From: a virus
DNA length: 64,000 nt
Virus record (IMG/VR): IMGVR_UViG_3300047562_003246
Span: 121,238 to 185,237 of that record
Reading direction: 5' to 3' (one strand)
Part shown: piece by piece, positions 26,920 to 34,834 of the stretch
Position numbering within the stretch: the stretch's first letter is position 1
Layout: every line of letters begins with the position of its first letter
Notes under the pieces: generated by a model
What the model was told of the DNA's origin: nothing
Seen by the model: only the letters and a program-made list of their open reading frames with translations
The model's database searches: none
Position numbers and translations under genes: made by a program

Positions 26920-27264
26920 ATGCAGGTCATCTTTAGTCATCACGACTTGGGAGGTATGGCGGATATTAACGTAATCATCGTTGATACTCTTAACCGTACC
27001 TCCCAAGATCTTAAAATACTCAACAAGTTTGCAGTTGGTGACGGATTCGATAAACCAACGTTTAACACGGGATTAGGCGGTGCAAAGATTGCTGTCCCTG
27101 TGTTCAAACTCAACGGCAATAACGCTGTTAGTTTCGGTTTCTATTTAGCTTTGTGCATGATCGAGGTTAGGAATCAAAATCCTAATATCAATACGTGCGA
27201 AGTGTTTCTAGTCAAATCAGACGATGACGAGTTATCTTATGGAGCAATCTACTACGCCAAATAA
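26920..27264 (+). CDS. Hypothetical protein
   Basis: A 114-residue product, six bases after the acidic-tailed gene. It has a beta-strand-like pattern (INVIIVDTLN, KIAVPVFKLN) and a Gly-rich middle, with no known motif. The C-terminus is overlapped by 41 bases by the next ORF in another frame. An ATG at 26956 (with GGGAGG just upstream) is an alternative start that would shorten the product by 12 residues and has the better ribosome site. Confidence 0.6.
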   Translation: MQVIFSHHDLGGMADINVIIVDTLNRTSQDLKILNKFAVGDGFDKPTFNTGLGGAKIAVPVFKLNGNNAVSFGFYLALCMIEVRNQNPNINTCEVFLVKSDDDELSYGAIYYAK

Positions 27265-27697
27265 TACAGAAGCAGGGCTGGTAGTCGCTAGCAAGCCGAA
27301 GACAGATCCTCGATTTATCGATCTGGCTAAGAACGGTTTGAAAGTTAAACGAGTAAAGAAAGATTTATATCTTGAGTTGTTCAGTAATGCACAGTTTGTA
27401 GGTTCTATTAGCGTAGGATCTTACAAAAACGTTGCAGAAGCTAGAGCAGCAGAGTGCTTAGCAGAACTAATCATCGCTACGATGATGGCGGCTATTCCTA
27501 TTGATAGCATGCAGGAAGCTTTTGATAACATCAGAAATGGACTACAAGCTGCCAACATCGGTGTTCCTGTAGGTAACGAGCCCAGGACATTCAATCAGGA
27601 TATTGATCCGACTTATTCGTTTTCTTACTACGATCAGCAGAAGGATGCCATCATCGCCGGTGAGGTAAACCTTTTCGCTGAAATTCACAGGGCTTAG
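27224..27697 (+). CDS. Hypothetical protein
   Basis: A 157-residue protein, helical in the middle with Ala-rich segments (EARAAECLAELIIATMMAAI). Starts at 27224 overlapping the previous gene, or at an in-frame ATG at 27239. A degenerate copy of the interspersed repeat (GTAGGATCTTAC, 27413-27424) is read in frame as VGSYK. No function recognised. The next gene begins seven bases after its stop, consistent with an operon. Confidence 0.65.
   Translation: MTSYLMEQSTTPNNTEAGLVVASKPKTDPRFIDLAKNGLKVKRVKKDLYLELFSNAQFVGSISVGSYKNVAEARAAECLAELIIATMMAAIPIDSMQEAFDNIRNGLQAANIGVPVGNEPRTFNQDIDPTYSFSYYDQQKDAIIAGEVNLFAEIHRA
27413..27424 (+). repeat. Degenerate GTAGGATCCTAC-type site
   Basis: GTAGGATCTTAC differs by one base from the perfect 12-bp palindrome core and is read in frame. 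Listed as a probable diverged member of the family. Confidence 0.45.
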
Positions 27698-27703
27698 TAA
27701 CCC

Positions 27704-28483
27704 ATGAGGTTACAACAAAATCCAGACGTGCCACCTAGAAATCTTGCTCTAGGTGACACGCTGGAAATTGGTATGCATGTGCTGCTTGAATTAGAACAAG
27801 CAGGCATGTCAGACACGTCTAGTAGAAACTTTAGGGTAACGAAGCGACTGATCGATAATGTTACTGCACTACTTAATGCGGAAAGAAGTGTAGTTAAGCT
27901 ATATCTGATCAATCTTAAGAGTGTAGATGTTAGAGCGAGAGGTCCGTTAATTCGTACCGCAATTCGTATTGCTGCACTGAAAGATTCGTTTCATAAAGGT
28001 TTGTGTCCTCCTGTATCGCCAGCGTCTAGCGTGCCCAATCATTGGGCTGGAGCCTACATAGCAGAGATACGCCCGTTTTTTGACAATGAAAGAAAAAAGA
28101 GAAAGGTAGAGATAACTTTTATTGTTGCTACAGGTCCAGCAACTGGACTTGCTGTATCTACGATTTTTTCTGCTGGGTTCGTATTCGTAATGCGTGACGC
28201 GATAGGTGCCGTAATATCTGGTATCAAAAGGGGCGCAGACAATACAGAAAACATTAATTTGTTTGCTAACCTGAACTTTTGCAAGGTAGCAATTTTTATA
28301 CAAATGCGTAATGATCTTGTTGCGTACAAAGTTTCTGCTACAACGTCTATGAAAACGTACAACCGCAAGCTGGTACGTTCTAGGTTGCGGTGTTTGGTGG
28401 CTTGTCCATTCAAGGCTGAATTCGATTGCATTGAATGTTCTGCCACTATTTTGGAATGTAATAAATCTATTCATTTAGGGTGA
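27704..28483 (+). CDS. Hypothetical protein with Cys-rich C-terminus
   Basis: A 259-residue protein. A hydrophobic region around residues 140-175 (FIVATGPATGLAVSTIFSAG) may be a buried core or a membrane segment. The last 35 residues contain five Cys and a His (patterns CLVACPF, DCIEC, LEC and SIH), which could bind zinc. No known family was recognised. ATG follows the previous stop by seven bases. The opposite strand is also open across most of this gene, but codon flow and operon order favour the plus frame. Confidence 0.65.
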   Translation: MRLQQNPDVPPRNLALGDTLEIGMHVLLELEQAGMSDTSSRNFRVTKRLIDNVTALLNAERSVVKLYLINLKSVDVRARGPLIRTAIRIAALKDSFHKGLCPPVSPASSVPNHWAGAYIAEIRPFFDNERKKRKVEITFIVATGPATGLAVSTIFSAGFVFVMRDAIGAVISGIKRGADNTENINLFANLNFCKVAIFIQMRNDLVAYKVSATTSMKTYNRKLVRSRLRCLVACPFKAEFDCIECSATILECNKSIHLG

Positions 28484-28487
28484 CGAT

Positions 28488-29702
28488 ATGACAATGGTGA
28501 CTTGTGTCCCGACCGAAGACTTTTTGAACATCATGCATCCGCAAACCGGAAACGGTTATTGGCTTATTCCGACTGTGCCCTGGCCGGATGCGGAGAAAAT
28601 AACTCAATTGTTGTTTTCGTTAGCAGCAACATACGAGCGAACAACCGAACTTGAGAATAACCAAGAACTGCTACAGGTTATTCCGTATATTGCAATACAG
28701 ACAGCCGATGACAAATTCCTGTACTATTACAGGAAAGGACAAGAGGGCCGTTTGCACGGCTCTTCGAGTATTGGTTTTGGCGGTCATGCTTTGCTAGATC
28801 TAACCAGCGAAAAAGATTTTGACGATTCTATATTGAGGGAGATGAAACGAGAAATCGAAGAAGAAGTAAGCAAGGAAATTGCGGATGAAGTTATTCAAAA
28901 CGCTAACCTTGTCGCGGTTCTTTACAACCAAGAAAACGAAGTATCCCGAGTGCATTTAGGTCTGGCTTATGCATCTAAGCTAAATAAGACGGCTGACCAG
29001 TTAAAGGAGCTAGCGTCGATTGAATGCGGAAAGATTCATACAGGTACTGCTAAAGATATAGCGGCGACTGAAATGGAGCTTTGGACCGCGAGCTTGCTGG
29101 ACGCAATACTATACAGAGAGCAGATCGACATCGTCATTAAATCTACCGGGCAAACTTTCACAGGCTTGCGTCGACCTAACACTGATGATGCATTTTTGTG
29201 TCCAGAGCGGGATATGGCAGCGCAAGCGTTCAGTATTCTTGATGACGTTATGATGGCGCACGACCATAGAATGTGGCTGCAACTGTGGGATGCTTTGAGG
29301 CTAGCAGAATTGGATCCCGAGTGTATGGGAGACGCAGTTAGATGCGTATCTAAACTGCTTTCTCTAGCCGAGCAGCCAGAAGACAGCGAAACAGCTACGT
29401 ATCTCGGTGCCTTAAAAGCTAGCGGGTTTTTCTCCTTACCGCATGAGCTTAGAGGGTATTTTTGTGCAATGCTGGGACTGAGTATCTTGTCACACATGTG
29501 GCTATCTGTTAGACAGTACAGTTATGCGTCTCACGATGTAGCTGAGCAGTACGCAAAAATGAACGATAAAGCAGGGGATGCTTTACGTAGGCTACTAGGA
29601 AAAGAAGATGAAAAAACTTTTGTTGCCAACAATATCCTGCGATACGTCCGCGAAGGAAAAATTAGCAAAGCAGAGCTTATGCGTTTGGTTGAAGAAGCCT
29701 GA
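28488..29702 (+). CDS. Nudix-domain protein with long C-terminal extension
   Basis: A 404-residue protein. The Nudix signature is visible as GGH near 98-100 and REMKREIEEE at 117-126, separated by a slightly long spacer, so it could hydrolyse a nucleoside diphosphate-linked substrate (for example NADH, capped RNA or damaged dNTPs). The C-terminal half (about 220-404) is helical and unknown. Family members are usually 150-250 residues, so this is a fusion or extended form. The resolvase gene starts within its 3' end. Confidence 0.75.
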   Translation: MTMVTCVPTEDFLNIMHPQTGNGYWLIPTVPWPDAEKITQLLFSLAATYERTTELENNQELLQVIPYIAIQTADDKFLYYYRKGQEGRLHGSSSIGFGGHALLDLTSEKDFDDSILREMKREIEEEVSKEIADEVIQNANLVAVLYNQENEVSRVHLGLAYASKLNKTADQLKELASIECGKIHTGTAKDIAATEMELWTASLLDAILYREQIDIVIKSTGQTFTGLRRPNTDDAFLCPERDMAAQAFSILDDVMMAHDHRMWLQLWDALRLAELDPECMGDAVRCVSKLLSLAEQPEDSETATYLGALKASGFFSLPHELRGYFCAMLGLSILSHMWLSVRQYSYASHDVAEQYAKMNDKAGDALRRLLGKEDEKTFVANNILRYVREGKISKAELMRLVEEA

Positions 29703-30357
29703 AGTATCCGCTGATTTTAAAAACGCACTAATACTTGCAGTCGATCCAGGTATAGATGGTTGGATCGCATGTGTTACAGAACAGGGCGTACACGGTGTGC
29801 GCCCTGTTCCTATTTTTAAGATAGAGAAACTTGTAAGGAAAAAACTAAGTAAGAAAGAAGCAGCGATACAGAAAAAGAAAACTGGACTGAAAACTATTTC
29901 AGATAATTACTTGAGCTATCCGAAAATTGCCAGTTTTATAAGGCAGTTAAAGAAAAGAGCGATCGAAGCCGGTTACTCTAGTTTAATTATTGTGCATGAA
30001 AATACTAACGTGATGCCGAGACAGCACGTTGTTAGTACAGTTAAGCAACACGTAGCCATAGCAGTCTGGCCGATCACGGCGGCATGTTTAAAAGTAGATT
30101 GCTACGAAGTCATGTCTTCGCAATGGAAACAAGCGTTAAATATATCGCTTGCTCCATCGGAGAAAAAAGTTAACGGCAAAAAATTAAATGCCAAACAACA
30201 GAAAGCGATTCTTAAAGACAAGTCAGTCAAGTTGTGTCAAGAGTTATGTCCTAAGTTAAAGTTGACTGGAAGTAATCGCGCAAACGCAGTACCGGTTCAC
30301 GATTTGGCTGAAGCGGTTTTGATTGGTTACTATTTTTTAAACACACTGGGGAAATGA
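29608..30357 (+). CDS. RuvC-like Holliday junction resolvase
   Basis: Structure-specific endonuclease for branched DNA, needed before packaging of recombinogenic concatemers. The 249-residue product shows RuvC-type acidic residues: D46 in LAVDPGIDGW, E131 in IIVHENTN and the C-terminal pair around HDLAEAVLIG (D232, E235). A Lys-rich insert lies between the second and third motifs. The ATG has TAGGAAAAGAAG directly upstream, supporting a start inside the Nudix gene with a 95-base overlap. Stop overlaps the next ATG (ATGATG). Confidence 0.82.
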   Translation: MKKLLLPTISCDTSAKEKLAKQSLCVWLKKPEVSADFKNALILAVDPGIDGWIACVTEQGVHGVRPVPIFKIEKLVRKKLSKKEAAIQKKKTGLKTISDNYLSYPKIASFIRQLKKRAIEAGYSSLIIVHENTNVMPRQHVVSTVKQHVAIAVWPITAACLKVDCYEVMSSQWKQALNISLAPSEKKVNGKKLNAKQQKAILKDKSVKLCQELCPKLKLTGSNRANAVPVHDLAEAVLIGYYFLNTLGK

Positions 30358-31250
30358 TGGAAAGTCAAAAGAAAAGAAAAACCTTGCAGCAGTTGGTAGA
30401 TAAGAAGACAGCGGTGCGGAGAAAAAAGAAAAAGAAGTTGCGTGACACAACTAAGGTAGCGAGTGTAAAGTCAACGCAGAAGCCGTGGCCGCAAACAATT
30501 CAGACGTTTGATACGAAGACCGGAAAGGTGTTTAGCTTCAACAATCATATTGCCAAGGAAGGCAGTATGCTCGTTCGAGATAAGGCGAAAGCGGCAAATA
30601 CAGGTCGTATGATTACTGACCTAGACTTGTTCGTTACCGCGTCCTACGAACTGAACGAGAACGTCAAGCTTGACGGCTTTGTTCCATTGTCTAAGAAAGT
30701 ACCAAACGTGGAGTTTGTTCAATCAAACTTTGGTGACTTTCCATTGTTGGCTAATCCAGTGGTATTGTTTGTGCGTATGTGCGAGCCTGGAGAATATCCA
30801 GTGTACGCGCACTTCGACTCCGTGAGCAAGAAGAACATTTATGAAGACTTGCTGGAGTTGGTAAACGCTTACTTGGACTTGCAGTACACAAGTTTTCACT
30901 CGATGTTCCGTTGTGCGTGGTATGGTCGACATGCTTCTTACAATCGTCATCAATTGCGATTGGCGGCTCACGATCAATCGATCGACATCATCAACATGAT
31001 GCGTAAGTTAAGTTACAAGCAGGATGCCTACGAGCTGGACAAAGCTATCAACACAACTGGACTCAGTGACGTTGACGTGGCGGCAGCTACCTCGTACCTG
31101 TCCGGTGTTTTGGCCAATTTTCCTGATCGCTATGTTGGTGTGGAGATGTTGCAGTCAGTAAAAGCACCAAAAGAACTTGTCGATCTGGAGATGGCGGCAC
31201 AAGTTATGATGGCTTTGGGCGCTTACGAGTCAACGAGCTTCACAGGGTAG
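30354..31250 (+). CDS. Hypothetical protein with basic N-terminus
   Basis: A 298-residue protein beginning with a strongly basic 40-residue head (runs of Lys/Arg) that may bind nucleic acid, then a mixed alpha/beta body. No motif of a known family is visible. Start overlaps the resolvase stop by four bases, so the two may be made together. The downstream gene starts three bases after its stop. Confidence 0.75.
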   Translation: MMESQKKRKTLQQLVDKKTAVRRKKKKKLRDTTKVASVKSTQKPWPQTIQTFDTKTGKVFSFNNHIAKEGSMLVRDKAKAANTGRMITDLDLFVTASYELNENVKLDGFVPLSKKVPNVEFVQSNFGDFPLLANPVVLFVRMCEPGEYPVYAHFDSVSKKNIYEDLLELVNAYLDLQYTSFHSMFRCAWYGRHASYNRHQLRLAAHDQSIDIINMMRKLSYKQDAYELDKAINTTGLSDVDVAAATSYLSGVLANFPDRYVGVEMLQSVKAPKELVDLEMAAQVMMALGAYESTSFTG

Positions 31251-31252
31251 GG

Positions 31253-31981
31253 GTGATGGGTATCAAAGGTACGCGGGTTATTAACCCAGGAGTGACTAGA
31301 CAAGATTTTGAACTTAAAGGAAAGCTTGTTCTAGAGCCTGCAAAAAAATTAGCTCGCGTACCTTTGAGCCTTTTGGAGAAGCAGCACGGATTTGCGTTCG
31401 TGCTACCTCATCTACTTTACGATGAAGGAATCCATATTGACCCTGTCTCTGTGTTTCTATCGCAGAACAGGGTTGAGCTGCCTTGCTTGTATTGGGATGC
31501 TGATTATCCGTTAGTCACAGGGTTGAGACGTGATAATGTCAAAGCGATGTGCACTAGGATTTATGCACTACATTTTCAAGACATGCTTGAAATACTGAAC
31601 TGCGCTCAATCGAATGTGTTTTTTAACCCGATAACCAAAGCGGTGTCTAGGCTTGTATACACGAAGAAGCAATTACTAGACTTCAACGCGGTGAAATTAA
31701 CTTCGCCAAAAAGTTTGGCTATTTCGGTTACGACGTGGAACGTACAGTATCCTTCTAATTTGGTTGAATTGATCGCAAACGAATCAGCACATGGAATAAC
31801 GAAGTCGCTTAAGGTACTTCGCAAAAATACTAATGCGACGAATTTGAATTCTATTTTGAAGGTTTTTGAAGATGGGGAAAAAGACGCGACACAGCTCGTA
31901 TCCAAAATTGACCAGGAAACAGAGCGATTCGACAGAACAGAATGCGAGCAAAACTATTTGGGTCAAGGCTCCGATCGTTGA
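31253..31981 (+). CDS. Hypothetical protein
   Basis: A 242-residue protein from a GTG at 31253 or the adjacent ATG at 31256, with a G-rich ribosome site (AGGGTAGGGG) just before. The middle contains beta-rich segments and several aromatic residues; the C-terminus is charged and helical. No recognised domain. Its position in an unbroken run of same-strand unknown genes between the resolvase and portal gives no clear functional hint. Confidence 0.7.
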   Translation: MMGIKGTRVINPGVTRQDFELKGKLVLEPAKKLARVPLSLLEKQHGFAFVLPHLLYDEGIHIDPVSVFLSQNRVELPCLYWDADYPLVTGLRRDNVKAMCTRIYALHFQDMLEILNCAQSNVFFNPITKAVSRLVYTKKQLLDFNAVKLTSPKSLAISVTTWNVQYPSNLVELIANESAHGITKSLKVLRKNTNATNLNSILKVFEDGEKDATQLVSKIDQETERFDRTECEQNYLGQGSDR

Positions 31982-31985
31982 GACG

Positions 31986-32300
31986 ATGATGATCGAAGCA
32001 AATTGGCAAACTGAACAAGGTCGCCAATATTACTGCCAAACGGTTCGCTCGTTTATGCTCAATGTTCTTAAAAATGTTTTGCCATCTTCAGGTTATATCG
32101 ATCAGGTCAGCACACCGAAGCAAGAAGTTCTTTATGTCGATCAGACAACTAAGAATATTTACTGTATGGTGACATTCACAGCCATCGTCTGCTTTCCAAA
32201 AACACTCCACAATATGCCTGAGGATTTAGAAGATGCCATCCGAGAAGCCAGCAACGAAGCGGCGAGCATTGACATCCAAGCAGACTTCCTCAAAGACTAG
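31986..32300 (+). CDS. Hypothetical protein
   Basis: A 104-residue product from the ATG at 31986, four bases after the previous stop. The frame is open further upstream (TTG at 31866, with a GAAGG site), which would overlap the previous gene by 116 bases; the shorter form is preferred. The protein is mixed alpha/beta, ending in an acidic helix. The next gene starts within its 3' end in a different frame. Function unknown. Confidence 0.6.
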   Translation: MMIEANWQTEQGRQYYCQTVRSFMLNVLKNVLPSSGYIDQVSTPKQEVLYVDQTTKNIYCMVTFTAIVCFPKTLHNMPEDLEDAIREASNEAASIDIQADFLKD

Positions 32301-32700
32301 GCCGACAAAGAAAAGAAAAGTACAGAAAGCAACCAAGCACAATTATTTTCTAGTGATGACAGTTGCGGGCGACTTCGTCACTATGTCGGCTAGCAGCCTA
32401 ACTGAAATAGTTGCTCATATTTCAGAGCAGATGAAAAAGAACTACATGTTACCTATTCGTGTCCTCGTTTTTAAAGGAGACAAACTTAAATGTTTGACGG
32501 GCGGAACTAAGCTGAATCCGATTGTAGTTGTGCAGGATGCTGCAACTGGCGAAAGTATTTCTACTTTAGATGCTGTGAAAAACAATCTAGTAGAAACCGA
32601 AGATGGGTTGTTGTTTACTTATGACGAGAAAGTAGCGACACAAGATAGTCAAAAAGATGACGGTGCTTCGGCATTCGAAGACTTCTTTGGTGGTGCTTAA
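32233..32700 (+). CDS. Hypothetical protein with basic N-terminus
   Basis: A 155-residue protein overlapping the previous gene by 68 bases. The first 35 residues are very basic (KRKVQKATK), the middle is beta-rich and the end is acidic, finishing FEDFFGGA. The acidic Phe-rich end is reminiscent of SSB-type C-terminal tips (which end in DDDIPF-like peptides) but this is a loose resemblance. It is followed by a strong terminator, so it closes the 25.6-32.7 kb transcription unit. Confidence 0.65.
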   Translation: MPSEKPATKRRALTSKQTSSKTRPTKKRKVQKATKHNYFLVMTVAGDFVTMSASSLTEIVAHISEQMKKNYMLPIRVLVFKGDKLKCLTGGTKLNPIVVVQDAATGESISTLDAVKNNLVETEDGLLFTYDEKVATQDSQKDDGASAFEDFFGGA

Positions 32701-32739
32701 TTTAGGTCGATTTTGCGCCATATACTATTGCGTATACGT

Positions 32740-32761
32740 AGCACCGAAAGGTGCTTTTTTT
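32740..32761 (+). terminator. Rho-independent terminator
   Basis: AGCACC-GAAA-GGTGCT hairpin with a GNRA-type tetraloop and seven T residues (32755-32761). It lies 28 bases before the next start codon. Confidence 0.92.
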
Positions 32762-32789
32762 ATTTTGTTTACACGTAGGATTGAGTTTC

Positions 32790-33791
32790 ATGGAAAGCCA
32801 AAATTTGTACGGCACTGTAGTTGACGTTTTAGGTAAACACTTTTCGTTTGCAACGCTGCAAGTGAAGGAGAACAAGTTCGTCAATGTTGACGAGGCAGAA
32901 TTCTCGGTGGTTGGTATAAACCACCAAGATAAGATAGTCGTCAAGCGAGGAGACCTGTACTTGACAGAGGAGGGTACGCTGGCGTTTGATGAAACTGCCA
33001 GGGATCAACTGCCTGTCAAGGCGAGATCTAGACAACAGATCCAGGTCGTAACCGCAAGACCTGGGCAGAAATTATGGTCGCCAAGAGGCGGCACGTTGAA
33101 GATCAAGTCTCTAGACGGAGTTGTCAGTATATGTATTGGCAAGTTCAGGATTGGAGACTCTACTTATGACGACGTGATCGCGTCGTTCAAAGAATCTGAT
33201 ATTCAAAAAATGAATCTAGTCAAATTCCGGTACACCGGATTTGACCAGGAATTCGGAGAAGTGTCTGAAGGTTCGATACTGCTTCAATTCAAAGACGCAG
33301 TTGAATTCAAGCTGGCGGACAGGGACGCCAAAGGCTATCCAGTAGTACAAGATGCTTCTGGGATCGGCGACGATCCGGAGAAACATCAGTCTGTGTTACG
33401 TGAAATCCTTGCGTGCGCCGAGTTGGCAGTAGCTCCCACCGGAGCATCTGCCGCAATAAAAGTATACGCCAAGGTTGATTCCGCAAAAGTGGAAGACTGG
33501 GCCAGGGATGCTTCGGAAGAAGCAATGGCACTCATGGAACAAGAACAAGTTGTTCTTGAGGATATGAATATATTGATACCACTGGACTATGTTAAACCAC
33601 AGATCGCCAATAGCGTCGAGTGGTTCTTGGATTGCAGGGAATATGCAGTTCACGAAGGTCGATTTGTTCTTCCAGCCCGTCAAACGCAGATGGGCAGATT
33701 AGACCTGGGAGCATTCCAGGTCTACATGGGTAGACAATTAAAAAAGAACAAATCAGCAGTTCGACATGGAAGTCGAGTCGAGATCAGCTGA
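32790..33791 (+). CDS. Hypothetical protein
   Basis: A 333-residue protein. The ATG at 32790 with TAGGATTGAG upstream is preferred to a TTG inside the terminator. It reads as a beta-rich, evenly charged soluble protein with no membrane segment or catalytic motif recognised. Flanked on both sides by terminator hairpins, it appears to be a single-gene transcription unit just upstream of the head genes, so a virion or assembly role is possible but unproven. Confidence 0.75.
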   Translation: MESQNLYGTVVDVLGKHFSFATLQVKENKFVNVDEAEFSVVGINHQDKIVVKRGDLYLTEEGTLAFDETARDQLPVKARSRQQIQVVTARPGQKLWSPRGGTLKIKSLDGVVSICIGKFRIGDSTYDDVIASFKESDIQKMNLVKFRYTGFDQEFGEVSEGSILLQFKDAVEFKLADRDAKGYPVVQDASGIGDDPEKHQSVLREILACAELAVAPTGASAAIKVYAKVDSAKVEDWARDASEEAMALMEQEQVVLEDMNILIPLDYVKPQIANSVEWFLDCREYAVHEGRFVLPARQTQMGRLDLGAFQVYMGRQLKKNKSAVRHGSRVEIS

Positions 33792-33809
33792 GTTAGCTTC
33801 GATAGATTG

Positions 33810-33842
33810 CACAACCTAGTAGAAATTATTCTCTAGGTTGTG
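33810..33842 (+). other. Hairpin upstream of terminator
   Basis: CACAACCTAG pairs with CTAGGTTGTG (10 bp, 13-base loop). It has no T-run of its own and immediately precedes a true terminator, so it may fold co-transcriptionally with it. Confidence 0.6.
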
Positions 33843-33848
33843 TAGGAT

Positions 33849-33879
33849 AGCTGCCTGTGTTTACACGGGCAGCTTTTTT
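33849..33879 (+). terminator. Rho-independent terminator
   Basis: AGCTGCC pairs with GGCAGCT and the stem extends through TGTG/CACG (one wobble); six T residues follow. It lies 18 bases before the next ATG. Confidence 0.9.
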
Positions 33880-33896
33880 CTTAGCATAGGTGACTT

Positions 33897-34688
33897 ATGG
33901 CTGTGGATATTCCAGAGGCTTTTCATTTGCAACTAACAGAATTCGACGCTTTTAACGAGGTCTCACAAGTTGGTCGAGAAGAAGTCAAAGCAAGTTTTCG
34001 GTTAGCGGAACAAGCATTAGGTCCCGCAAAACCACAACCCATGCCGTCCGTGTTTCCTGCGGAACTTACACCTGAAGAAAGTAACGCTTGTTGGAAGCAA
34101 GCTAAAAAAGAGTTATTGTCGAAAGGTGTAGCAGATAAACACGCTATACAGAGAAGGGCTATTGAGCTTATTCAGCAAGCATCGTTTACAAAAGCAAGTA
34201 GGTTGGATCAGGAGGCTGCAAGAAAGCGAGACAAAGTTACTATGCCAAATCCCAAAAAGAAAAAGAAACGTATTCGTTTAACTCCAGAGGTAAGTAAGCC
34301 CGCAGAATCTGCGATGAAACGTCCGATTAAGCAGCGACCAATAAAACAGTCTGTCTCTAAAATGCTTCGAGTCGACGAACCTGAACCGGTTAAGAAACGA
34401 AGCAGCATTAATGAGCCATACGAGATTAGCCTCACTTATAACGACATGACGGTTACTACGCGAGCTGTCCGTGTTATCGATGATCCCGATAATGTTGTGT
34501 TGATGCTTGCCTCGAAACGCAGAAAACAACTGCTGCACATCGTCGGCGCAAGAGATACTGAGTTCGGTGAGCTGATGATATCTTACAAAGGTCAGGCGAA
34601 TTTCAGGAATGTTTTGATTCGCCCATTTCGTTTCCAAGACAACAATACTATTTACATTTTGTTTGTTGTCGTTCCAGATGGTGCTTAA
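33897..34688 (+). CDS. Hypothetical protein, first gene of the head module
   Basis: A 263-residue protein with a helical N-terminus, a very basic middle (about 108-165, with Lys/Arg runs) and a beta-rich C-terminal domain of about 90 residues ending with hydrophobic strands (IYILFVVVPDGA). No family recognised. It directly precedes a tiny ORF and the portal gene, so a role in head assembly or DNA packaging is a reasonable contextual inference. Confidence 0.7.
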   Translation: MAVDIPEAFHLQLTEFDAFNEVSQVGREEVKASFRLAEQALGPAKPQPMPSVFPAELTPEESNACWKQAKKELLSKGVADKHAIQRRAIELIQQASFTKASRLDQEAARKRDKVTMPNPKKKKKRIRLTPEVSKPAESAMKRPIKQRPIKQSVSKMLRVDEPEPVKKRSSINEPYEISLTYNDMTVTTRAVRVIDDPDNVVLMLASKRRKQLLHIVGARDTEFGELMISYKGQANFRNVLIRPFRFQDNNTIYILFVVVPDGA

Positions 34689-34690
34689 AA

Positions 34691-34834
34691 ATGGAAAAAA
34701 CTGGCGAAGTTACAAAAGAGACTCCCGTAGGTACTAGCGACGTAGGTGCCGATATCAAGGATCCGGCTAAACTGGAGCAGGACTTCGATAAGCAAGCTAG
34801 TGACTTGGCAAAACAGCAGTTGAAAGAAAAATGA
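34691..34834 (+). CDS. Small hypothetical protein (47 aa)
   Basis: A 47-residue charged, helix-prone peptide fitting exactly between the previous gene and the portal. It starts two bases after the upstream stop and its TGA overlaps the portal ATG (ATGA), which indicates translational coupling. Low hydrophobicity and a Lys/Asp/Gln-rich sequence. Supported by spacing; function unknown. Confidence 0.6.
   Translation: MEKTGEVTKETPVGTSDVGADIKDPAKLEQDFDKQASDLAKQQLKEK

Noticed and set aside
27947-28474. Open minus-strand frame opposite the Cys-rich protein
   Set aside because: Same-strand operon flow and codon pattern favour the plus-strand gene; the reverse product looks random.
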